Shown here: piece by piece, positions 17,263 through 25,147 of the stretch | How positions within the stretch are numbered: the first letter of the stretch is position 1 | Layout of the letters: each line of letters starts with the position of its first letter | From: Pontibacter flavimaris | Lineage (GTDB): Bacteria > Bacteroidota > Bacteroidia > Cytophagales > Hymenobacteraceae | Reading direction: 5' to 3' | DNA: 64,000 bases | NCBI RefSeq assembly: GCF_001907195.1 | Contig: NZ_LVWA01000003.1 | Span: forward strand, 248,001 to 312,000 | Position numbers and translations under genes: made by a program | The notes under the pieces: model-generated | Told to the model about the DNA's origin: nothing | Databases searched by the model: none | What the model saw: only the letters and a program-made list of their open reading frames with translations

Positions 17263-20200
17263 TAAAACATCCCCAACTGCTCTGCCTTCTTACCGCCGTA
17301 TTGCCACTCCAGCACCTGCTCCGTTTCGAAATAAAAGAGGATGCATTTTACGTTTTGATACCCCAACTGCCGGAAGCGTACGGCGTAATGGTCCAGTTTA
17401 TACTTGTGTTCCCGCTCGGGTGGCGGCGTCTTAAACTCTAGCAGTACCACGGCCTCTCCGTCGAACACGATGCGGTCGGGTTTGTAGAGGTAGGCGCGGG
17501 CGTCGAGCACTTCCTTCTCATGCTCTACTACCACTTTGTTGGTAAAGTAGCGGCTGAGTTTGGGGTGGTGCAGCACCTGTGTCAGCTTTTGCTTAAGGTC
17601 TGGCTTTTCGCGCTCGCTGATGATGCCTTCGTAGCCCATCTGGCGCAGCACCTTGTCCAGCTCCGGGGCAAAGGCGATGCGGGCCAGGGCATAGTGCAGT
17701 TTGCGGTTCTGCTGGCGCTGCACGGTCTGCGTTTCGAAGTCGAACACGTTGTTGGCGTGCTGCTTTATCTTCAGGCGCTGCTCCCAGTCGGCAGAGGTCA
17801 GGTGGTCAAGGAAGTAGGCTTTCTCGTCGGTGGGGCGATGATTTATACTTTGCGGCCTGCCTTGCGCCAGTTGGTAGCAATGCTGGCCGAATGTCCACAG
17901 CTCTTTGTGTGCCAAGTAGCGGTATAATATATGACTCACGTTTTTGGCCTGCCCGTCCAGCTTCGGCGCCTTGCGCTCCTCCAGCAGGTCTTTGGCATTG
18001 CCGATCAAGTATAATCTGTCGATTGGGCGGGTGAGGGCCACGTAGAGCATGTTCAGGTTCTCGATGAAGGTTTTCTCGATCTCGGTGCTGTACTGTTTGG
18101 CCAGCGTCGTATTCTCCAGTTTAGAACTTATGTTAACTGCCACGCTGCGCAACTTGCCTGTCACACTTACCTCCTCGGGCAAAGCGCTCCACATGAGCGA
18201 GCCCCGCTTCGGCTCGGTGCTCCAGTCGGCAAACGGGATGATGACGATCGGGTAGGCCAGGCCCTTGGACTTGTGGATGCTGGTGATGGTGACGGCGTCG
18301 CGGTCCTTGGGCGTATTTATACTTAGTTTCTCCTTCTGCACATCCCAGTAAGCCAGGAAGTTATTAAGGTTGTTGCTGTGCTTTAGGCTATACTCGAGCA
18401 CCAAGTCCAGGAAGCGGAAAAGGTACTCGCTCTCGTTGTTCTTGCCCAGCAAATCAAAAATGCGGATCAGCTTCTCCGTCAGCTCATAAATAGAGAGGTT
18501 GCCCGTTTCGCGCTCCTGCACCTCAAAACCGAACACGCGCAGCTGGCCGAAGAACGATTGGTTCTCCTTATCGTTGGCAATGTCGGCAATGGTCTTAGTC
18601 ATCTCCACATCCGGAATCACGCCCAGCGATACTTTGCAGACCAGGTACAGCGCCTCTGATTTAGCCAGCGAATCGTTGGGGCGGTTGAAGACCCGGAACA
18701 TGGCAATGATCAGGTTGATGACCTCGGCAAACTGCAGCGAGAGCGAGTCCTGGGAGATGATGTCATACTTGCGTTCTTTCAGAAACTTGGCAATGAGCTT
18801 GCTCTTCTGGTTGGTACGGCAAAGTATGGCGATGTCTTTCAGAGTATAGCCTTCGGCCAGTGCCTGTTGCACCAGCTGCAGTACCATATTCAGCGTACTC
18901 TCGTCGTAGGTCAGTAGCTCTTTGTGCTGATAACCCGCATAGAATTCCTCCGTGCGCTCGCAGCGGTTCAAATCATACTTGTAGTTGAGGTCATCGTCGT
19001 GGGTGAACAGGATCTGGATATGGCCGCTGCTTTTGTCGCTGCCCGTAGGTACCTGCTGGGCAAAGTCCTTGTCGTAGATGGACGTGAACATACCGAATTC
19101 CGGGTGCTCCTGGGAGATGAAGGTAAAGAGCTCGTTGTTGAAGTCGATGATCTCGGAGCGGCTGCGGTAATTAACGCTCAGGTTCTGCGGCTGCAGCGCC
19201 TGGTCCACCGATTCATAGCGCTCGCGAATGAGCGGGCCATGGCGGCGGTTTTCGTAAAGTTGGCGCGTGGAGTTTTTATACAGGTGCAGAATCTGCTCCA
19301 TCTCGCCGCCGCGCCAGCGATAGATCGCCTGCTTGGCATCACCTACCACCATACTAAAATGTCCCGAGGCCAGGGCGTTGTCTACCAGCGGCAAGAGGTT
19401 GTTCCATTGCAGCACCGAAGTGTCCTGAAATTCATCGATCAGGATGTGTTTATACTTCTCGCCCAGGCGCTCATAAATAAACGGCACCGGCTCTTTGAGT
19501 ACAATATCGATGATGCGCTTGTTAAACTCGGAGATATGGACCGTATTCTTGTCGAGCTTGATTTCCTGCAGGCATTTTTCCAGCTCGTTTAGCAAGGATA
19601 CTTTATAGAGATGCGGCACTACTTGTTGCACCAGCGTAAAAGTGGCGGCATACTGTTCTTTTATACTTTCAATGTGGTAGTATAAATCGGTAAGCGGCTG
19701 CTTTATACTTTCGATCTGCGCCTTGGCGTAAGCAGAGGCCTTGCCGGCATACCACTTATCGTCCTCAATCGTCTGGCGGGCGTAGTTGTTGCCATAGTTC
19801 AGGTCCACTGACTTGAGCCAGGTGTTGAAGTAGGACCAGATGCCCCGGGTGCTTTGGTAGAGGTCGGCAGGGGAGACGTCGGCCTGCTCGAAGAGCTGCA
19901 GGGCCTGCTGCGCCGCCTCCTGCACCGTTTCGGCCACCTGTTGCTGTACTAAGTATAACTGCTCGCGCACCTGCTTAAAGTCCTCCAGGCTCAGCTGCTG
20001 CAGGTCGGTGATGGCCTCATATACTTGTTCGTTTAATAAATTGCGGGCAAAGTCCATCAAATCGTCGGGCAATAGGGTCCAGCTTTTACCTTCGCGGGCC
20101 TTCTCCAGCGCATACTGCTCCAGCGTCTGGGAGAGCAGGTCGTCCTTTGAGTCCGTCACCTTGTCCAGCAACAGCGACACGGCCGTGCTGAGCAAGGTAT

Positions 20201-20657
20201 TGGAGTCCAGGTCCACCTCAAAGTTCTGCGGGATGTTCAGTTCGCGCGTAAAGGCCTGCACGATCCTGTTCACGAAGCTGTCGATCGTGCTCACACTGAA
20301 TTCGGAGTAGTTGTAGAGTATCTGGCGGAACAGTATAGCCGCGCGTTTCCGTACCTCCTCCACGTCCAGCTGCTCTTCAGGATACTCTGCCTGCAGTTCT
20401 TCGGTGATCTGGCGCAACAGGTTCTCGCTTTTCTGCTGCTCTTTCTCCGTAATTCCTTTGTCGTTAAAGTTGCGAAGCGCGCCAAGTATACGCTCCTTCA
20501 TTTCGGCAGCGGCATCATTGGTGAAGGTTATGGCCAGAATGCCGCGGTAATAATCCGGGTCTGCCGTATGCAGGGCCAATTTCAGGTATTCTTTCGTCAG
20601 GTTATAGGTTTTGCCCGAGCCGGCAGAGGAGGAGTATATCTTAAAAACGGATGGCAT
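17262..20657 (-). CDS. addA: AddA-type UvrD helicase/exonuclease subunit
   Basis: 1131 residues. Walker A SAGSGKT at 11-17; ITFTNDAAAEMKERI; LIDEFQDTSVLQWNNL (Walker B); GDAKQAIYRWRGGE; SIHKSKGLAYPIVIIPF and LYVALTRPIDRLYLIG (motifs V/VI). The C-terminus carries a nuclease core, DRIVFDGEAVVLLEFKTP, of PD-(D/E)XK type, so AddA as well as AddB probably cuts. It starts at ATG 20657. Together with addB at 13355-16267 it should process DNA ends and respond to a Chi sequence. About a dozen AAGTATA/TATACTT words lie inside the gene. Confidence 0.93.
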   Translation of the reverse strand: MPSVFKIYSSSAGSGKTYNLTKEYLKLALHTADPDYYRGILAITFTNDAAAEMKERILGALRNFNDKGITEKEQQKSENLLRQITEELQAEYPEEQLDVEEVRKRAAILFRQILYNYSEFSVSTIDSFVNRIVQAFTRELNIPQNFEVDLDSNTLLSTAVSLLLDKVTDSKDDLLSQTLEQYALEKAREGKSWTLLPDDLMDFARNLLNEQVYEAITDLQQLSLEDFKQVREQLYLVQQQVAETVQEAAQQALQLFEQADVSPADLYQSTRGIWSYFNTWLKSVDLNYGNNYARQTIEDDKWYAGKASAYAKAQIESIKQPLTDLYYHIESIKEQYAATFTLVQQVVPHLYKVSLLNELEKCLQEIKLDKNTVHISEFNKRIIDIVLKEPVPFIYERLGEKYKHILIDEFQDTSVLQWNNLLPLVDNALASGHFSMVVGDAKQAIYRWRGGEMEQILHLYKNSTRQLYENRRHGPLIRERYESVDQALQPQNLSVNYRSRSEIIDFNNELFTFISQEHPEFGMFTSIYDKDFAQQVPTGSDKSSGHIQILFTHDDDLNYKYDLNRCERTEEFYAGYQHKELLTYDESTLNMVLQLVQQALAEGYTLKDIAILCRTNQKSKLIAKFLKERKYDIISQDSLSLQFAEVINLIIAMFRVFNRPNDSLAKSEALYLVCKVSLGVIPDVEMTKTIADIANDKENQSFFGQLRVFGFEVQERETGNLSIYELTEKLIRIFDLLGKNNESEYLFRFLDLVLEYSLKHSNNLNNFLAYWDVQKEKLSINTPKDRDAVTITSIHKSKGLAYPIVIIPFADWSTEPKRGSLMWSALPEEVSVTGKLRSVAVNISSKLENTTLAKQYSTEIEKTFIENLNMLYVALTRPIDRLYLIGNAKDLLEERKAPKLDGQAKNVSHILYRYLAHKELWTFGQHCYQLAQGRPQSINHRPTDEKAYFLDHLTSADWEQRLKIKQHANNVFDFETQTVQRQQNRKLHYALARIAFAPELDKVLRQMGYEGIISEREKPDLKQKLTQVLHHPKLSRYFTNKVVVEHEKEVLDARAYLYKPDRIVFDGEAVVLLEFKTPPPEREHKYKLDHYAVRFRQLGYQNVKCILFYFETEQVLEWQYGGKKAEQLGMF

Positions 20658-20765
20658 GGCAGTGGTAGCTATACTTTAAAGATACAGTTTTGCCGGCTCT
20701 TCCTTCTAACATCTGGCTGAAAATATTGGCAGCCGAGTGATAAGTATAAGGGATACAACAGGATA

Positions 20766-20802
20766 AGAAAAAAGGCCCCTGCCCATTTCGGAGCAGAGGC
20801 CT
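20766..20802 (-). terminator. Rho-independent terminator
   Basis: AGGCCCCTGC (20773-20782) and GCAGAGGCCT (20793-20802) pair with one mismatch. The minus strand continues into a T-run (20766-20773), ending the gene at 20826-21362. Confidence 0.7.
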
Positions 20803-20825
20803 GATATCGTTTTAGTAAGCTGTGT

Positions 20826-21362
20826 TTAGCCGGCGTATACCAGTTCGCCTTTTGCTTCGGTGGCAACCGACGCGAAGTCCTTCACACACACGTGGTACAT
20901 GATGCGGGCCATGGAGAGGGAATAGTCGGTAATGAGGCAACGCTGCTGCTCGGAACTCATCAATACTTTGCTGGAGCCCAGGTTAAATTTGTTCAGCTCA
21001 ATCACCTCATCGAAGTTCTGGCGCAGCGTTTTCAGGGCCTTAAACGAGGGCTCGTTATAGTACAGCGGAATAACCTGGCAAACAGCATAACTTCCTTTCC
21101 TGCGCTCCTGTGCAATCAGCTCGCAAAGCTGCTCTACATTCGTGCGGTCCACATCCGAGAGAATCACATAGAACACGTTGCGGCGGTCGGTGTTCAGGGC
21201 CTTGGCAGGTACGCCGCCCAGCAGCATGTTGCGGCTTATCTTGGCGCCTTTGTGGAATGTTTCGTCCTTGAGGATCTTGTTGTGGATTTTGAATGCCAGC
21301 GCACCTGACGCGATGAGGTTAAAATCCTTGCCTTTTGTTGAGATTTTGGAGAAGTGCAGCAT
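20826..21362 (-). CDS. Unrecognised conserved-looking cytoplasmic protein
   Basis: 178 residues, no signal peptide, no membrane helix. I do not recognise the family. The sequence looks globular: MLHFSKISTKGKDFNLIASGALAFKIHNKILKDE at the start, an FYVILSDVDRTNVEQLCELIAQERRKG alpha-beta stretch (about 64-90), and a C-terminal ITDYSLSMARIMYHVCVKDF helix. Codon use resembles its neighbours, and it has its own terminator and a long AT-rich upstream region. It lies upstream of addA on the same strand, 168 bp away, but the terminator argues against co-transcription. Confidence 0.75.
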   Translation of the reverse strand: MLHFSKISTKGKDFNLIASGALAFKIHNKILKDETFHKGAKISRNMLLGGVPAKALNTDRRNVFYVILSDVDRTNVEQLCELIAQERRKGSYAVCQVIPLYYNEPSFKALKTLRQNFDEVIELNKFNLGSSKVLMSSEQQRCLITDYSLSMARIMYHVCVKDFASVATEAKGELVYAG

Positions 21363-22021
21363 AATGAAAAGAATAAGAGGTTAGGGATATTTTTGATATA
21401 TTTTTGTAAGTATCTTCCTGAATCTTCTGGGAAAGCATATAAGTGCTTGAAAGCTATGGTTATAGCTCCTAGGAGGTTCCTTTATTCAAAATTTTAATAC
21501 TATCAGTGCAATTCAGTGTGGTAAGCATAAGGACTCAGCTGGCTAAAGAGGCGGTAAGACTTCGGCTTGTGTGAGTATATTACGCGGTCCAAGTAAAATT
21601 AATTCATTGTAAAGTATAATCTGTGGTGAGTATACTTATTCTGCGAGTAAATATACTGTTTTAACGTGTCGGCATTCCCGTAGTTGCCTTTATTCCATAT
21701 TTATTTTAAAATAAGCCGTAATATATCATTAAAATTTAAGTATACATATTTAAACTATTAATTTAAGTAAATGGGTTGATTATGAGGGTTAAAGGAGGAA
21801 ATAGAGATGCAATTAAGATATAATGGTAATTTTCGGAAGGGAGTAGCAAATATCAATTAGATTAAGTACCTTTGCAGCTTGATTTGGATTCGGTCTGATT
21901 TACAGATAACTGGTTACTACACTGTTGGCTAGCATAGTTGTTTTTTATTTGTCGCTCTCTTAAGTGCAGAGAATGGTTGATTAGCAGACTGCCTCCAGAT
22001 GTATCAGTTATAAAAAATTAG
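21363..22021. other. AT-rich intergenic region and leader of the DEAD-box helicase gene
   Basis: 659 bp without a credible gene, clearly richer in A/T than its surroundings. It contains several AAGTATA-type words and a consensus -7 box at 21867-21874. The last ~140 bp would be transcribed as the 5' leader of the helicase. Confidence 0.7.
21867..21874 (+). promoter_or_regulatory. -7 promoter element of the DEAD-box helicase gene
   Basis: TACCTTTG is an exact match to TAnnTTTG, 148 bp before the ATG at 22022. It implies an untranslated leader of about 140 nt, as often seen for cold-responsive RNA helicase genes. No -33 TTTG at standard spacing is obvious. Confidence 0.6.
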
Positions 22022-23875
22022 ATGAACAAAATCAGATTTGAAGAGCTTCCGCTTTCGCCGGAAGTGCAGCGTGCCATCGCTGACATGGGTTTCGAAGAAG
22101 CCTCCCCCATCCAGACACAAGCAATCCCGGTTGTTTTAGAAGGAAAAGACATCATCGGCCAGGCCCAGACCGGCACTGGCAAAACCGCCGCTTTCGGCAT
22201 CCCAACCATTGAAACCATTGACCCGAATGACCGACGTGTGCAGGCACTTATCCTGTGCCCTACGCGTGAGCTGGCCATTCAGGTATCCGGAGAGATCCAG
22301 AAACTGGCAAAGTATAAGACAGGCATCAGCGTGGTGCCGATCTACGGTGGCCAGAGCTATGACCGCCAGCTGCGCGCCCTCAAGCAGGGGGTTCAGATCG
22401 TGATCGGTACGCCCGGTCGTGTAATGGACCACATCAACCGCGGCACCCTGGTGCTGGACGGTGTGAAGAAAATCATACTTGACGAGGCGGACGAAATGCT
22501 TGACATGGGCTTCCGCGAGGATATTGAGTATGTGCTGGAGCGCATTCCGGAAAACCGTCAGACCATCTTCTTCTCGGCCACTATGTCGAAGCCGATCATG
22601 GAGATGACCAAGCGTTACCAGACAGACCCTGTGCTCGTGAAAGTGGTGCACCAGGAGTTGACCGTAACCAACATCGACCAGGCTTATTTTGAAGTACGCA
22701 ACAGCGCCAAGCAGGAAGTTCTTTCCCGTTTGCTGGACATGTATAACATGAAATCCGTCATCATCTTCTGTAACACGAAGCGTATGGTGGATGACCTGGT
22801 AAGCGGCCTGCAGGCCCGTGGCTATTTCTCCGACGCCCTGCACGGCGACCTGAACCAGAACCAGCGCACAGCCGTGATGAACAAGTTCCGAAACGGAACG
22901 CTGGAGATACTGGTGGCTACAGACGTGGCCGCCCGTGGACTGGACGTAGAAAACGTAGAGGCCGTATTCAATTACGATCTGCCGCAGGACGAGGAATCTT
23001 ATGTGCACCGCATTGGCCGTACCGGCCGTGCCGGCAAGTCCGGCAAGGCGTTCTCCTTTGTGGGAGGACGTTCAGACGGTTACAAGCTGAAGGACATCAT
23101 GCGCTATACCAAGGCCAAGATCGTGCTTCAGCAGGTGCCTAGCCTGGAGGACGTGAACGAGATCCGCACCAACATCTTCTTCGATAAAGTGAAGGAAGTG
23201 CTGGACAAAGGCCAACTGGCCAAGCATGTTGCCCGTATTGAGCGTTTCGTGAACGAAACGGATGGGTATACGCCCCTTGACGTAGCGGCAGCCCTGCTCA
23301 AGATGAACCTGAAGGAGCAGAAGGTGAAGGAAAAAGGAGCCGAGGCGGAAAAAGGCCTGGGAGCTACCAAAGAGGGCATGGACCGCCTGTTCATCACCAT
23401 CGGCAAGAAAGACCGTGTGCACCCGCGCGACCTGATCGACCTGCTGGCGCAGAACTCCAGCATTCCGGAAGGACGTGTAGGCGATATTGACCTGTACGAC
23501 AAGTTCAGCTTTGTGGAAGTGCCCACCGAGTATACCGCAGAGATCGTGGAGAGCATCGGACGCGTGGAGTACGATGGCCGTTTGGTGATCGTGGAGAAAT
23601 CGCAGAAGAAAGGCTCGGGCCCGAAAGAAGGCGGCGAGGACTTTGGCTTTGGAGGCGGCGGCGACCGTGACCGGGACAGAGGCGGCCGCAGAAGCGGAGG
23701 CTTCCGGGGTGAAGGCGGCGGCGGATTCCGTGGCGGCGATCGTGACCGAGGTGGAGACCGCGGAGGTTACGGTGGTGATCGCGGTGGTTTCAGAGACCGT
23801 CGTAGCGGCGGTGGCGGTGGAGATCGTGACGGTGATAGAAGAGGTGGCGGCGGATTCCGTAAAAGAAGATTTTAA
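22022..23875 (+). CDS. DEAD-box ATP-dependent RNA helicase (DeaD/CsdA-like)
   Basis: 617 residues. Q-motif, AQTGTGKTAAFGIP (about 41-54), PTRELAIQ, DEAD in IILDEADEMLD (near 156), SATMSKP, and HRIGRTGRAGKSG (near 331) define the core. Residues about 460-535 (MDRLFITIGKKDRVHPRDLIDLL...VEYDGRLVIVEKS) form a DbpA-type RNA-binding domain. The tail (about 545-617) is Arg/Gly-rich with RGG repeats and ends FRKRRF. Expected roles are ribosome assembly and RNA remodelling at low temperature. It has its own promoter with a long leader and a strong terminator at 23961. Confidence 0.95.
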   Translation: MNKIRFEELPLSPEVQRAIADMGFEEASPIQTQAIPVVLEGKDIIGQAQTGTGKTAAFGIPTIETIDPNDRRVQALILCPTRELAIQVSGEIQKLAKYKTGISVVPIYGGQSYDRQLRALKQGVQIVIGTPGRVMDHINRGTLVLDGVKKIILDEADEMLDMGFREDIEYVLERIPENRQTIFFSATMSKPIMEMTKRYQTDPVLVKVVHQELTVTNIDQAYFEVRNSAKQEVLSRLLDMYNMKSVIIFCNTKRMVDDLVSGLQARGYFSDALHGDLNQNQRTAVMNKFRNGTLEILVATDVAARGLDVENVEAVFNYDLPQDEESYVHRIGRTGRAGKSGKAFSFVGGRSDGYKLKDIMRYTKAKIVLQQVPSLEDVNEIRTNIFFDKVKEVLDKGQLAKHVARIERFVNETDGYTPLDVAAALLKMNLKEQKVKEKGAEAEKGLGATKEGMDRLFITIGKKDRVHPRDLIDLLAQNSSIPEGRVGDIDLYDKFSFVEVPTEYTAEIVESIGRVEYDGRLVIVEKSQKKGSGPKEGGEDFGFGGGGDRDRDRGGRRSGGFRGEGGGGFRGGDRDRGGDRGGYGGDRGGFRDRRSGGGGGDRDGDRRGGGGFRKRRF

Positions 23876-23960
23876 TCTTGTTCTTTCTGAAACACTGCCA
23901 ATTATGGCACGTATATATTAAAGTAATCAGCGCAAGAAGTTTAAACTTCCGAGCTTGAAG

Positions 23961-23991
23961 AAAGGGCCGACTTGAAACGTCGGCCCTTTTG
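23961..23991 (+). terminator. Rho-independent terminator of the DEAD-box gene
   Basis: AAAGGGCCGAC (23961-23971) pairs with GTCGGCCCTTT (23979-23989), followed by TT. Confidence 0.9.
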
Positions 23992-24008
23992 ATTTAAAAA
24001 AGTTTGAA

Positions 24009-24138
24009 AACGGCATAACCTTTCCGTAATACTGCCGTTAAAAGAGTATCATAAAAAGGTTGGAAGATTAAGCTAACTGTTCACGCAGTTAGATACGATA
24101 AGGGTAACATCAGACGGATGCTACCCTTATTGTTTTTT
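24009..24138 (+). ncRNA. Candidate structured RNA with pseudoknot and terminator
   Basis: Four pairings can be drawn on the plus strand. P1 is AACGGCA (24009-24015) with TGCCGTT (24033-24039). The P1 loop segment AACCTTT (24017-24023) is complementary to AAAGGTT (24055-24061), which would make an H-type pseudoknot. P3 is CTAACTG (24073-24079) with CAGTTAG (24086-24092). Then ATAAGGGTA-CATC (24098-24111) pairs with GATG-TACCCTTAT (24117-24130), followed by TGTTTTTT, a terminator. No protein is encoded. No promoter was identified; it could be a small RNA or a 3' UTR element after read-through from the helicase gene. Confidence 0.4.
24098..24138 (+). terminator. Terminator of the candidate RNA
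   Basis: A 13-bp stem with one A/C mismatch, closing loop AGACG, then a T6 tract (24133-24138) on the plus strand only. No plus-strand gene lies between this and the preceding terminator at 23961-23991. Confidence 0.7.
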
Positions 24139-24142
24139 CAGG

Positions 24143-24545
24143 CTATACTTTAGAATCTCTGATATAGGTGAAGTCCATTATTCCGTCACTGTAGTATGCA
24201 TATTCCTGCCCTTGTAGTATGTGGCCGCCCGTACCACCGTCGGATCTTGAATCCCATTTAGCTCACGGTACCTGTCGTACAAGTCAGGCTATCTCTAACG
24301 TTGGTGTTCTTTGCTGTTTCTGGGACAACAAAATCTGTCATTTGCCCGGAATTCGTTTACCTGTCCACGGTCATTGAAAAAGAACTCGCCGTTTACCGTA
24401 ATACCCGCGTCTGTTATACTTGCCCTTACACTGCTGGCACCGGCCTTTTGCCATACTATCTGGTTATGCAGAAATGCTGCCGGGCGCAAGGGTGTTTCGG
24501 CCAGATGTATAACCAGTGATGCTTCCGGTTTTAAGCAAAACGAAA
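24143..24545 (-). pseudogene. Decayed C-terminal remnant, resembling DUF6544-type proteins
   Basis: The minus strand reads KPEASLVIHLAETPL, then AAFLHNQIVWQ, then ASITDAGITVNGEFFFND and RGQVNEFRANDRF, then two stops (TAG at 24294-24292 and 24288-24286), then in the same frame LYDRYRELNGIQDPTVVRAA. The last part (DGIMDFTYIRDSKV) is in another frame. The order matches, from memory, the C-terminal half of DUF6544-like proteins (about 270 residues). The N-terminal half is missing and the upstream side is the next gene's terminator. It is a truncated, frameshifted pseudogene; family identity is tentative. Confidence 0.5.
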
Positions 24546-24553
24546 AGTGGGAA

Positions 24554-24591
24554 GCATAAAAAAGGAGCCTCTAAAGGCTCCTTTTTTATGC
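24554..24591. terminator. Strong bidirectional terminator
   Basis: GCATAAAAAAGGAGCC (24554-24569) is perfectly complementary to GGCTCCTTTTTTATGC (24576-24591), with a 6-nt loop. It ends the minus-strand gene at 24617. Confidence 0.9.
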
Positions 24592-24616
24592 TTTTATGCT
24601 ATAATCAGCGTATAGC

Positions 24617-25066
24617 TTATCCCTTTGCGGCATCGCGCAGAGTGCGGATGTGGTCATGGGCATGCTTTACATCCTTGTACTGCTGCTCAATAATCTGCTT
24701 TAGGTGGGCTGGCAGGTCCTTCTCCAGCGCCTCTTTATAGGCTTTTACCGCATAGTCCTCGCCGCGCTCGCACTCCTCCAGCACCCGCACCCTGTCTTTG
24801 GAGGACAGGGCAGACTTCAGGTCTATCCAGGCGCGGTGGATAGTGCCTTCAATAGAGCTGGACTCCTCATCGGTATGGCCCATTTGGTGCAGCTGGTCCT
24901 GCAGTTCTGTGATCATGCTGTCGCGCTGCACGGCATACTTGCGGAACAAATCTTTCAGGTCCTGATCCTCAACGTCCTCAGAGGCGGTCTTATAGCCCTT
25001 GGCTCCGTCTTTGCAGCGCTCTATCAGGTGGTGTACAGTAGAATGTACTTCTTTATTAATTTCCAT
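24617..25066 (-). CDS. PA2169-family four-helix-bundle protein (DUF2383)
   Basis: 149 residues, wholly helical. VHHLIERCKDGAKGYKTASEDVEDQDLKDLFRKYA, the central EGTIHRAWIDLKSAL and ERGEDYAVKAYKEALEKDLPAHLKQIIEQQY form the ferritin-like four-helix bundle of PA2169/DUF2383 proteins. Cytoplasmic. These are stress-associated in other bacteria and may bind metal, but no reaction is established. It is monocistronic. A similar bundle-type stress protein (YciF-like) is encoded at 54502. Confidence 0.88.
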   Translation of the reverse strand: MEINKEVHSTVHHLIERCKDGAKGYKTASEDVEDQDLKDLFRKYAVQRDSMITELQDQLHQMGHTDEESSSIEGTIHRAWIDLKSALSSKDRVRVLEECERGEDYAVKAYKEALEKDLPAHLKQIIEQQYKDVKHAHDHIRTLRDAAKG

Positions 25067-25147
25067 AGTTTTATCGGTTTTGATCTAATATGCATTCATA
25101 CTGATATGGAAGTGCTTTGGTTGCCAATTCTGATAACCCAATGAAAT

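Noticed and set aside
21363..22021. AT-rich gap considered as a replication origin
   Set aside because: No DnaA-box cluster and no replication genes; better explained as helicase leader and promoter DNA.
23640..23870. Repetitive GGCGG-rich DNA at the 3' end of the helicase gene
   Set aside because: It encodes the protein's RGG-rich tail in frame; not a CRISPR array or independent tandem repeat.
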